From the NCBI GenBank assembly GCA_016281605.1, contig JAEEJA010000019.1:1-64000 (forward strand): DNA of 64,000 bases, given 5' to 3'. The position numbers were made by a program, and so were the translations under genes. The notes beneath the pieces are model-generated. The model did no database searches, had not been told where the DNA came from, and worked only from the letters and a program-made list of their open reading frames with translations. Within the stretch, counting starts at the first letter, position 1. Every line of letters starts with the position of its first letter. The DNA comes from Lachnospiraceae bacterium (GTDB lineage Bacteria; Bacillota; Clostridia; Lachnospirales; Lachnospiraceae). Shown here one piece after another: positions 43,748 through 52,118 of the stretch.

Positions 43748-45361
43748 ATGCAGCAATTTACAGGAAAAGGTATAGGCAAGGGTGTTGCCATAGGAAAAAT
43801 AAAAATATTCGACAAAAGTGAGGAAAAGGTTCGTCGCGTAAGTGTAGAGGATACAGCTGCTGAATTTGCTCGTTTTGAGGAGGCTAAAGCAAAGGCTATA
43901 GAGCAACTTGGTGTTCTTTACGAAAAAGCCTGCGTAGAAGTAGGAGAAGAAAATGCAGCTATATTTGAAGTTCATCAGATGATGTTGGATGATGATGATT
44001 ACCTAGATTCTATAAAGAATATTATAGAAGAGCAAAAGGTTAATGCAGAGTATGCAGTTGCAACTACAGGTGATAATTTCTCTGAAATGTTTGCAAATAT
44101 GGAGGATGAATACTTTAAGGCTCGTAGTGCTGATGTTAAGGATATATCCGAGAGAGTCGTAAGGATTCTTTCGGGAAGTGATGGTGACAGTTCTTCCATG
44201 GACGAACCTGTGATAATAGTAGCCCAGGATCTGGCTCCATCAGAGACCGTACAGTTTGACAAGTCAAAGCTTCTTGCATTTGTTACCCATCTGGGTTCAT
44301 CCAATTCCCATACAGCAATACTTGCAAGAATGATGAATCTTCCGGCTATTATAGGTATTGAATTTGATAAGGCTTGGGATGGAAAGAAGGCTATAGTTGA
44401 CGGTTATAAGGGCACTCTTACCATAGACCCTGATGATGAGCAACTAAAAGAAGCTCTTCTTATACGTGAGAAGGATAAAGAAAAAGCGAAGCTTTTACGT
44501 ACACTTAAGGGTAAGCCTTCTGTTACTAAGAGTGGTAAGAAGATAAAGCTTTATGCTAATATAAAGGGCGTTAATGATACTGCGTCTGCGCTTGATAATG
44601 ATGCAGAGGGTGTAGGCCTTTTCAGAAGTGAATTTTTATATTTAGAGGGTGATGATTTTCCTTCAGAGGAAACCCAGTTTAGCGCATATAAGACTGTTGC
44701 AGAGAATATGGGTGGCAAGCAGGTAGTCATAAGAACTTTGGATCTTGGTGCTGATAAGCAGGTTAGTTACTTTGATCTTGGACAGGAAGATAATCCGGCC
44801 ATGGGTTACCGTGCTATACGTATCTGTCTTACCCGTCCTGAAATCTTTAAGACTCAGCTGAGAGCCATATACAGAGCATCTGCATTTGGAAATGTAGCGA
44901 TAATGTTCCCTATGATTATATCCTTGGATGAAGTTTTGCAATGTAAAAAGATAGTTGAAGAAGTTAAGGCTGAACTTAAGGCTGAGGGGATTCCTTTCAA
45001 GGAGGATGTTGAACTTGGTATCATGATTGAAACTCCGGCAGCAGCTGTCATAAGTGAAACATTAGCACATGAGGTTGATTTCTTCAGTATAGGAACCAAC
45101 GATCTTACTCAGTATACCTTGGCTATTGACCGTCAAAATGCAAAGCTTGATAATATCAATGATTCACATCACCCAGCTGTTCTTGAACTAATCAGAATGA
45201 CAATCGAAAACGGACATAAGGGTGGAGCATGGGTTGGTATATGCGGAGAGCTTGCAGCAGATACGACTCTTACCAAAACATTTATAGAGTATGGTGTGGA
45301 TGAGCTTTCGGTATCACCGGGCTTTGTACTCTCTGTTAGAAATGAAATCATAAATAACTAA
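43748..45361 (+). CDS. ptsI: PTS enzyme I (phosphoenolpyruvate-protein phosphotransferase)
   Basis: Transfers phosphate from PEP to HPr. 537 residues when started at ATG 43748, which follows GGAGG by six bases; a longer frame upstream is spurious. The active histidine lies in SSNSHTAILAR, and the PEP-binding barrel shows GVGLFRSEFLY, ELGIMIETPAA and SIGTNDLTQY. It is the last gene of the operon, 116 bases after ptsH; the gap contains an arm of a hairpin repeat (GCGAGTCTTGACA). Confidence 0.96.
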   Translation: MQQFTGKGIGKGVAIGKIKIFDKSEEKVRRVSVEDTAAEFARFEEAKAKAIEQLGVLYEKACVEVGEENAAIFEVHQMMLDDDDYLDSIKNIIEEQKVNAEYAVATTGDNFSEMFANMEDEYFKARSADVKDISERVVRILSGSDGDSSSMDEPVIIVAQDLAPSETVQFDKSKLLAFVTHLGSSNSHTAILARMMNLPAIIGIEFDKAWDGKKAIVDGYKGTLTIDPDDEQLKEALLIREKDKEKAKLLRTLKGKPSVTKSGKKIKLYANIKGVNDTASALDNDAEGVGLFRSEFLYLEGDDFPSEETQFSAYKTVAENMGGKQVVIRTLDLGADKQVSYFDLGQEDNPAMGYRAIRICLTRPEIFKTQLRAIYRASAFGNVAIMFPMIISLDEVLQCKKIVEEVKAELKAEGIPFKEDVELGIMIETPAAAVISETLAHEVDFFSIGTNDLTQYTLAIDRQNAKLDNINDSHHPAVLELIRMTIENGHKGGAWVGICGELAADTTLTKTFIEYGVDELSVSPGFVLSVRNEIINN

Positions 45362-45398
45362 TGAATTTATTCTTAATCATTTTTATATTTCTCTTAAA

Positions 45399-45430
45399 GG
45401 CGTACCTGACTTTTCAGGTGCGCTTTTTTC
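45399..45430 (+). terminator. Terminator of the sucrose/PTS operon
   Basis: GCGTACCTG pairs with CAGGTGCGC (one G-U) around a short loop and is followed by six T. Confidence 0.85.
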
Positions 45431-45526
45431 AGTCTAAGCAAACTTGACGCAGACATCTAATGAAAGTATAATAGAAGCATTAGTTATATATAGAAATATA
45501 TATGCGATATAGAAAAGGAATACCAG

Positions 45527-46016
45527 ATGAACGACAATAGTAATCGTAAAAATGTTAAAAAAATTCAAAGGATTCATTTAAAAATGGTCCTTGTTTTCAT
45601 GCTTATGATTCTTGTTGCAGTAGTTATCATAGCGAGGATTACAGTAAAAATAACGGATAGAGCCTTGAAAAATGAGGCGGTTTCATTGACAACATCGCTA
45701 AATGTTCAGATGAAACTTAATGTGGAAAGTTATATATCCAGAAGAGTGGGCTAAACTTCAGGGAGTTGAAAAGGGAATACCCGTGAGTGAAGCTGCAAGG
45801 AAGATATTAGACGGCGAAGGAAAGCTTTCCGGATTGCAGTACGAGGCTTCTGTAGTTATGGATAATAATAGTATATTGAGTCCTATGAGCACTCTTCACG
45901 AAAGCAGTGTACTTTATGAAGCTTATATTGCTTCGTGTAATCTTGTACTTTTCGAAAAAAGTAATATTAAAGATGCGTCAGAAAACTTATATAAAGAATT
46001 CAAGGAAAATATCTAA
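45527..46016 (+). pseudogene. Broken sensor-like gene (frameshift and internal deletion)
   Basis: Two overlapping frames look like parts of one gene. The first (45527-45754) encodes a 75-residue N-terminus with a membrane segment (VLVFMLMILVAVVIIARI) and the LTTSLNVQMKLNVESYIS stretch often seen at the start of Lachnospiraceae two-membrane sensor or GGDEF proteins. The second (open to 46016 in another frame) gives WAKLQGVEKGIPVSEAAR and ends SCNLVLFEKSNIKDASENLY, which looks like the end of a solute-binding-type domain. The join is near 45745. I infer loss of a middle part plus a frameshift. Confidence 0.6.
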
Positions 46017-46041
46017 CTTATATAAAGATTAGGAGATTACT

Positions 46042-47670
46042 ATGTATCAATGTGAAAAATGTGGTGGAGAGCTTCGCTACAACATAGACAAGAAAAACAT
46101 GAAATGTCAGTCATGCAGTTCTCTTTACTCTCCCTATGCGGTAGCAAAAGAGGAGGATGCAGAAGAAAGTGTGGGTAATAACGACGAAATGCTTATTAAT
46201 GTATATCGTTGTCCGCAGTGTGGAGCGCAGATTCTTTCGGAAGATCAGGATGTAGCCGGCTTTTGCAGCTATTGTGCATCATCCGTGATACTGGAGAAAA
46301 AGCTGGAAAGAGCTAAAAAGCCAGACTATATCGTTCCTTTTCTTTACAGTAAGGATTACTGTAAGGCAATGTACTTTAATCGTCTTAATAAAGATATATA
46401 TGCTCCTTCAGATCTCAAAAATCCCGACGGAATCGAAGCTGTTAGAGGTATATACATGCCCTACTGGATTTATAAATTCAAGCAGTCAGGGTACTTAACT
46501 CTCAGTGCTACAGAGAAAAAGGATTATATATCAAAAGAACAAAATAAAAACTCAGGACAGTACTATACCTTCAATGCGGCTCTTCATGCGGAGTATGACG
46601 GAGTGGCACACGACGCTTCATCTACATATCCGGATTTTATAAGCGAAAGACTTGGAACTTACGATGTATATGATAACATGAAGGAGTTTACTCCTGCATA
46701 CTTATGCGGATTCTATGCTGATTCAGCCGACATAGGAAGCATTAATTATCAGTCATACGAAGCGGAGTGCTGTAAAGAACTTTCGGCAAATAGAATAAGA
46801 GACAGAATATCACAGACCCATAATTTGATTTCGTCAAATGCCGAAATAAGAAAGCAAATCAAGTCAGAAACCCTAGAAACAAGGATGGCACTCTTCCCGG
46901 TATGGTTTTTATCTTTCAGAAGGCATAAAAGAATGGCTTACGTTGCCATGAACGGACAGTCGGGAAGACTCCTTGCGGATATCCCCATATCCATCAGAAA
47001 ATATCTGTTATTCAGCTTTTTGTTAACTATACCTTTGTTTTTATTATTTTACTTTATGCCGATTCATTCTAATACAGTTATGCTCCTTTCTGTAATTGCT
47101 ATGACCCTGGTGGTTCAGCTTGTCTATAATAAAGAGCTTAAGTGGATTATGAAGAGAGACTTAATGATTGATGACGTGGGTCGAAAAATGCGGAAAAATA
47201 AAACTCTTGTCAAGGTTATGGATGATAGTCCCGATATAGAATCTATAGCAGGGATGATATCCGGAGGAAAACAAAACATAGGGCCATCTATATTATATAC
47301 CTTTTTAATGATAATAGCGGCTATTGCACCCAATATGTGGACTTTGAATTTACATGTGGGCACAAGCTCCTTTTTATCTAAGCTTATGATAGGCATATAT
47401 ATTATAACAGTGGTTTCATCTGTTTTGATTTTCAGAAAAACCATAAGGCTTAAAAAAGGTAATAAGCGATTTGGTTTTATACTCTCAACCATAGGAATCT
47501 TTGGTTGTGGCAATATAGTAGTTAAGCATACGGCAGAAGAAAGCCAATATGTAGTCGGTGCATTTATATGTATTATAGCGGTTATAGTACTGATTGTGGA
47601 TCTTTTCCTGAATTATAATATGTTTGTAACTCAAAAAATCCCACAATTGGATTCAAGAAATAAGTGGTAA
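46042..47670 (+). CDS. Membrane protein with two N-terminal zinc ribbons
   Basis: A 542-residue protein of the TFIIB-type zinc-ribbon group that is often mislabelled as a PriA-like helicase. Zinc ribbon 1 is CEKCG with CQSCSS (residues 4-32), and ribbon 2 is CPQCGAQ with CSYCASS (56-82). The middle part contains PYWIYKFK and VWFLSFR. The C-terminal third has several membrane segments (about 315-375 and 415-535). Function unknown. It is followed at once by a small membrane protein, probably in the same transcript. Confidence 0.75.
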   Translation: MYQCEKCGGELRYNIDKKNMKCQSCSSLYSPYAVAKEEDAEESVGNNDEMLINVYRCPQCGAQILSEDQDVAGFCSYCASSVILEKKLERAKKPDYIVPFLYSKDYCKAMYFNRLNKDIYAPSDLKNPDGIEAVRGIYMPYWIYKFKQSGYLTLSATEKKDYISKEQNKNSGQYYTFNAALHAEYDGVAHDASSTYPDFISERLGTYDVYDNMKEFTPAYLCGFYADSADIGSINYQSYEAECCKELSANRIRDRISQTHNLISSNAEIRKQIKSETLETRMALFPVWFLSFRRHKRMAYVAMNGQSGRLLADIPISIRKYLLFSFLLTIPLFLLFYFMPIHSNTVMLLSVIAMTLVVQLVYNKELKWIMKRDLMIDDVGRKMRKNKTLVKVMDDSPDIESIAGMISGGKQNIGPSILYTFLMIIAAIAPNMWTLNLHVGTSSFLSKLMIGIYIITVVSSVLIFRKTIRLKKGNKRFGFILSTIGIFGCGNIVVKHTAEESQYVVGAFICIIAVIVLIVDLFLNYNMFVTQKIPQLDSRNKW

Positions 47671-47692
47671 ATGTATAGAAAGAGAGGTAAAT

Positions 47693-47905
47693 ATGGTACA
47701 TTTTTTCGGGAGTCTGTTTTTGGCTATTATGCTATCGTTGGTTATTAATTTTCTAATGGCAAGAAGTTTGTCTATGTCTAAGGAAGTTGATGAAAAAGAG
47801 AAGATAACAAAAACTAAAAATTCATTAGAACTGAGTGGACAGATATTCAGACCTTCGAATCCTCTAGGTAAGGTTGCACAGAAATTCACGGATAGATTCA
47901 AGTAG
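47693..47905 (+). CDS. Small single-pass membrane protein
   Basis: A 70-residue protein with an N-terminal hydrophobic helix (FFGSLFLAIMLSLVINFLMA) and a charged cytoplasmic tail. No family is recognised. A GAGAGG ribosome site precedes the ATG, and it lies 22 bases after the zinc-ribbon gene, so the two may work together. Confidence 0.55.
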   Translation: MVHFFGSLFLAIMLSLVINFLMARSLSMSKEVDEKEKITKTKNSLELSGQIFRPSNPLGKVAQKFTDRFK

Positions 47906-48001
47906 AATAAAGGTTTGCAATATATTGACAATTGATATAAAATATTGACTTATCTTAAATAATAAAGATAGAAATAAAATGCAATTTAGAAGGAGGCATA
48001 T

Positions 48002-49249
48002 ATGTCATATATAGATGAACTTGGTAAAAAGGCTCTTAAAGCTAAGCAGAGCATAATGACAGCATCTACGGACGAAAAGAACAAGATACTAAGAGCGATA
48101 GCTGCTAAGCTTGTGGAGAGAAGTTCTGAGATAATCAGGATAAATGAAGAAGAAGTTAAGAGAGCGGCCGACAGGGGTACATCTGGACCTATGCTTGACA
48201 GATTGAAGCTTGATGAAGGTCGTATAAAGGGAATGTCAGATGCATGTATAGAGCTTGTTAATCTCGAAGACCCGGTTTACGAGGTTGTGGGAGGTACTAA
48301 GAGACCAAATGGCATGAGAATTACAAAGGTGAGAGTACCTATGGGCGTTATAGGTATCATATTCGAGTCCAGACCCAATGTTACAGTGGATGCTGCTACA
48401 CTTTGTATAAAGAGTGGTAATGCAACTATATTGAGAGGCGGAAGTGAAGCAATCGAAACCAATAAATGTCTTATGGATATCATGAGAGAAGCGGTTTCGG
48501 AGTGTGGTTTTAATCCGGATATAGTTCAGCTTGTAACAGAGACTTCCCATGAGGTATCAGCAGAGCTTATGAAGGCAAACGATTACCTTGACCTTTTGAT
48601 TCCCAGAGGTGGATATCGCCTTATAAATGCTGTGGTACAAAATGCTACTGTTCCTGTAATTGAGACCGGTACAGGTAATTGTCATATCTATATTGATGCT
48701 ACAGCAGATATCGATATGGCTGTCAATATAACAAATAACGGTAAGACTCAGAGACCGGGAGTTTGCAATGCTCTTGAAACCTGTCTCGTATCAGAGGAAA
48801 TTGCCGACACTTTTTTACCTGCTCTTAAGGAAAAGCTTGATGAGCATAATGTAGAAATAAGAGGATGCGAAAGAACTAAGGCAATACTTGGAGAATCTGT
48901 CGTAGATGCTACAGATGAGGATTATGCTACAGAGTTCCTTGATTACATTATAAGCATAAAGGTTGTTAAGGATGTTTATGAGGCAGTAGAGCATATATCT
49001 AAGTACTCTACAGGTCACTCAGAGTGCATTATAACAAATGATTATAAAAATGCATGTGTATTTCAGCAGACAGTTGATTCTGCTTGTGTTTACGTAAATT
49101 GTTCAACCAGATTTACAGACGGAGGTGAATTTGGACTTGGAGCTGAGATAGGTATATCTACTCAAAAGCTTCATGCCAGGGGACCTATGGGACTTAAAGA
49201 GTTAACAACAATCAAGTTTTTGATAGAGGGAACCGGTCAGATAAGATAA
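48002..49249 (+). CDS. proA: Gamma-glutamyl phosphate reductase
   Basis: Reduces gamma-glutamyl phosphate to glutamate semialdehyde in proline synthesis. The 415-residue aldehyde-dehydrogenase-fold protein has the catalytic Cys in RPGVCNALETC, plus FESRPNVTVDA and GGSEAIETNK. AGGAGG precedes the ATG. proB is not adjacent, unlike in many Firmicutes; aroB follows 18 bases later instead. Confidence 0.96.
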   Translation: MSYIDELGKKALKAKQSIMTASTDEKNKILRAIAAKLVERSSEIIRINEEEVKRAADRGTSGPMLDRLKLDEGRIKGMSDACIELVNLEDPVYEVVGGTKRPNGMRITKVRVPMGVIGIIFESRPNVTVDAATLCIKSGNATILRGGSEAIETNKCLMDIMREAVSECGFNPDIVQLVTETSHEVSAELMKANDYLDLLIPRGGYRLINAVVQNATVPVIETGTGNCHIYIDATADIDMAVNITNNGKTQRPGVCNALETCLVSEEIADTFLPALKEKLDEHNVEIRGCERTKAILGESVVDATDEDYATEFLDYIISIKVVKDVYEAVEHISKYSTGHSECIITNDYKNACVFQQTVDSACVYVNCSTRFTDGGEFGLGAEIGISTQKLHARGPMGLKELTTIKFLIEGTGQIR

Positions 49250-49267
49250 AAAACGGAGTTTATAATT

Positions 49268-50380
49268 ATGAGTACATTTGATGTAGAGCTTAAAAGGGTT
49301 GTTGATGACAGCTATGAGATAGAAACAGGTTATGAGCTTTCCGGAAAGCTTATAAGCGACTTACGAAAGGGACTTGTAGGCAAGATAAAGAAGTTTGCAG
49401 TCATTACGGACAGTGTAGTAGAGGAGCTTTATGCAAGACATATACATAAGCTGCTTTTGGATGAAGGTTACAGCTCCGAACTCTTTGTGTTTCCGGCAGG
49501 AGAGAAGAGCAAGGTTCGTTCGACCAAAGAAATGATTGAGGACGCCATGCTTGAAAAGGAATACAGGAGAGATTGCTGTATAATAGCTGTAGGCGGAGGA
49601 GTTGTTACAGATTTAGCCGGATTTATCGCCGGTACATTTGCCAGAGGGGTTCCTTTTATAAACTATGCAACCACACTTCTTGCGGCGGCAGATGCATCGG
49701 TAGGTGGAAAGACAGCGGTTGATACACCGAGAGCAACTAACCTGATAGGTCTTTTCAATCAGCCTAAAAAAGTATATATAGATATTGCAACATGGAAGAC
49801 TCTTCCGAAGAATCAGATTTCAAGCGGCCTTGCAGAAACCATTAAACACGCATGCATGGCAGATGAAGAATTTTTTAACTATCTTGAGAAAAATATGGAT
49901 AGTATCTTAAAGCTTGAAAAGGAGGCATGCGACCACATATCATACAAGAATTGTGAGATTAAGTATAAGGTTGTTATGAAGGATGAGAAGGAGAGTGGCC
50001 TTAGAGAAATACTTAATCTTGGACATACAGTGGGAAGAGCAATAGAGACCTGCAGTGATTATCGACTTCTTCACGGAGAAGCTGTTTCTATAGGACTTGT
50101 GGCTCAGACTCACCTTTCCAGAAAGCTTGGGTACATGGATGACAGTCAGGTTGTGAGAGTGAGAGAATTACTTAAGAAAGCAGCTCTTCCGATTGAAATA
50201 CCTGATTATATCGATAAAGATGAACTTTTGGAAAAGCTTTATACCGATAAAAAGGTAAGGGACTCTAAATTAAGATTTGTGGTCCAGTATGGAATCGGAA
50301 GTATGGTAGAGTTTGATAAAAATGATTTTGGAATTTCGGTTTCTAAAGAAGAAGCAAGTGAAATATTAGATGAAATATGA
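49268..50380 (+). CDS. aroB: 3-dehydroquinate synthase
   Basis: Converts DAHP to 3-dehydroquinate in the shikimate pathway, using NAD and a divalent metal. 370 residues with the NAD-binding GGGVVTDLAGFIAGTFARGV, the FPAGEKSK block, and metal histidines in NLGHTVGRAIE and LLHGEAVSIG. It follows proA by 18 bases and likely shares its transcript. No other shikimate gene is nearby. Confidence 0.95.
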   Translation: MSTFDVELKRVVDDSYEIETGYELSGKLISDLRKGLVGKIKKFAVITDSVVEELYARHIHKLLLDEGYSSELFVFPAGEKSKVRSTKEMIEDAMLEKEYRRDCCIIAVGGGVVTDLAGFIAGTFARGVPFINYATTLLAAADASVGGKTAVDTPRATNLIGLFNQPKKVYIDIATWKTLPKNQISSGLAETIKHACMADEEFFNYLEKNMDSILKLEKEACDHISYKNCEIKYKVVMKDEKESGLREILNLGHTVGRAIETCSDYRLLHGEAVSIGLVAQTHLSRKLGYMDDSQVVRVRELLKKAALPIEIPDYIDKDELLEKLYTDKKVRDSKLRFVVQYGIGSMVEFDKNDFGISVSKEEASEILDEI

Positions 50381-50428
50381 TATTATATATTATCGTAATA
50401 ACCTTTTTTATAATTGGAGGAATTAATT

Positions 50429-50989
50429 ATGGCAGATGTTTATATTTTTCTAGCAGAGGGACATGAAGAAGTTGAGATGTTAACGGTTGTTGACATGCTT
50501 AGAAGAGCCGGAATATCGATTGATATGGTTTCCATAACAGGTGATCGTAAGGTTACAGGATCCCATAACATTACATTTGTGGCTGACAGAACCCTTGAAG
50601 AAGTAACAGATGAAGATTTTTCTGATGCTAGGATGTTGGTTCTTCCCGGTGGTATGCCGGGAACACTGAATCTTAAGGATTGTAAGAGACTTACTGATAA
50701 GATACTTAAGTTCGATGAAGCAGGAAAGGGACTTGCAGCGGTTTGTGCAGCACCTACCGTATTTGGTGGACTTGGTATACTTGAAGGACGCCATGCAACA
50801 TGCTATCCGGGTATGGAGGGCGACCTTACAGGTGCTATAGCATCAGAGGATGATGTAGTGGTAGATGATTATATCATTACAAGCAGAGGTATGGGAACCT
50901 GTATAGATTTTGCAGGTGAGATAATAGCATTTCTCATCAACAGGGAGACTGCAGACAGAATCAAAAAGAGCATCGTTTATAAGAAATAA
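50429..50989 (+). CDS. DJ-1/PfpI family protein
   Basis: A 186-residue DJ-1-superfamily protein, closest in pattern to YajL/DJ-1 proteins that are linked to protein or glyoxal repair. The nucleophile-elbow cysteine is in AAVCAAPTVFG near residue 106 and the acidic partner in FLAEGHEEVE near residue 15. ATG 50429 is used because an in-frame TTG at 50414 overlaps GGAGG. The exact reaction is unsettled for this family. Confidence 0.9.
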   Translation: MADVYIFLAEGHEEVEMLTVVDMLRRAGISIDMVSITGDRKVTGSHNITFVADRTLEEVTDEDFSDARMLVLPGGMPGTLNLKDCKRLTDKILKFDEAGKGLAAVCAAPTVFGGLGILEGRHATCYPGMEGDLTGAIASEDDVVVDDYIITSRGMGTCIDFAGEIIAFLINRETADRIKKSIVYKK

Positions 50990-51016
50990 TATATTAAAAA
51001 CAGGAGGTTTATAATT

Positions 51017-51319
51017 ATGGTTAAGCACGTAGTACTATGGAAATTCAAGGATTCACTTACAGAAGTTGAGAAGGATGGTATCAAGAACGATATCAAGAGA
51101 AGACTCCAGAATCTTAACGGACAGATTGAGGGTGTTAATTCCATTGAGGTTCACACAGAAGGTCTTGAAAGCAGCAATATGGATGTTATGGCTGAGTGTG
51201 AACTTGCAAACAAGGAAGCACTTGTAAGGTATAATGGAAGTCCTGAGCACCAGAAGATTAAGGACGAGAGCATAACTCCATATATGGAATCGAGAAATGT
51301 GTTTGATTGGGTTGATTGA
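51017..51319 (+). CDS. Dabb (stress-responsive alpha/beta barrel) protein
   Basis: A 100-residue ferredoxin-fold protein starting MVKHVVLWKFKD, the typical Dabb opening, with the second strand block and the end YNGSPEHQKIKDESI characteristic of the family. Members are dimeric barrels of mostly unknown role. AGGAGG precedes the ATG. It follows the DJ-1 gene by 27 bases; both families are often stress-related. Confidence 0.88.
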   Translation: MVKHVVLWKFKDSLTEVEKDGIKNDIKRRLQNLNGQIEGVNSIEVHTEGLESSNMDVMAECELANKEALVRYNGSPEHQKIKDESITPYMESRNVFDWVD

Positions 51320-51349
51320 TTTTTATTTTCGTAATAATATAAAAAAGGT

Positions 51350-51377
51350 TTGCAAAATACTAAAAATAGTGTATAAT
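51350..51377 (+). promoter_or_regulatory. Promoter for the gene at 51414
   Basis: TTGCAA (51350-51355) and TATAAT (51372-51377), 16 bases apart. Confidence 0.6.
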
Positions 51378-51413
51378 TAATATAACTTTTTGAGGAAGAG
51401 GGGTACATAAACA

Positions 51414-51995
51414 TTGGCAAAGAATATTTATGATCAGAGTTCAGATAATGACGAAATTGAGAGCGAAAAGGAATACGAAGAGCAAAACCAGGTGCCTGAT
51501 TTAGGCAGTATTAATGCTACTAATGTATTCAGTCAAGGTATCTTAAAGGATGACCTTACTGCAAAGGAAAAGGATATTGCTCAGCAGGTATGGGAATTTG
51601 TTCGTGAGTTCTCTCTTCCTGCAGATAAGGGTGGTATTACTGATGCAGAGAGACTTGAGGCATTTTCAAGTGCGAGTCCTATGGACATCTTCTCAAGTTT
51701 CAAGGATTTTGACAGCATCAAATCTAAGATTATTCAGTGGGATGCTGACAGCATCAAGCAGAATGATGTTATACAGAACAAGACCAAGGGTGAGATTGGT
51801 GTTGTTTTGAAGAAGTTTTATGTTAATGACCTTAATGGATATCTTACAAAGTATCAGGTATTTACTGAGGGCGGAATCTTTGCTATCTGGGAGTCAAGCG
51901 AGATTGGAAAAACTGATACAGCTATAGAGGGTGCTGATGAAGTATTCGGAAAGATCGTTGATCAGTTGAAGGACGTTAAGGATTCCATGAGATAA
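51414..51995 (+). CDS. Conserved-looking cytoplasmic protein of unknown function
   Basis: A 193-residue protein with no family I recognise. The first 35 residues are acidic and low-complexity; the rest is mixed alpha/beta with LTAKEKDIAQQVWEFV and a later YLTKYQVFTEGGIFAIWESS. No signal peptide, membrane segment or metal motif is seen. It has its own promoter, starts with TTG at 51414 behind GAGG, and is closed by a terminator at 52044, so it is a single-gene unit. Confidence 0.65.
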   Translation: MAKNIYDQSSDNDEIESEKEYEEQNQVPDLGSINATNVFSQGILKDDLTAKEKDIAQQVWEFVREFSLPADKGGITDAERLEAFSSASPMDIFSSFKDFDSIKSKIIQWDADSIKQNDVIQNKTKGEIGVVLKKFYVNDLNGYLTKYQVFTEGGIFAIWESSEIGKTDTAIEGADEVFGKIVDQLKDVKDSMR

Positions 51996-52043
51996 TTTTA
52001 TCATGTGAAGCAAAGAAAAGTTAAATATTTTATGAATTCTGAA

Positions 52044-52070
52044 ATCGGGCACTTGTGTGCCCGGTTTTTT
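52044..52070 (+). terminator. Rho-independent terminator
   Basis: CGGGCAC-TTGT-GTGCCCG stem followed by GTTTTTT. Confidence 0.9.
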
Positions 52071-52118
52071 CATGTTATACTGTCAAACGTTGCTACAATA
52101 TAAAGGATAAGAGATAAC

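Noticed and set aside
43388..43975. Minus-strand frames opposite ptsH and ptsI
   Set aside because: Shadows of the well-supported PTS genes.
46042..47670. Primosomal helicase PriA (a common label for double zinc-ribbon proteins)
   Set aside because: There is no helicase motif; the protein has zinc ribbons followed by membrane segments.
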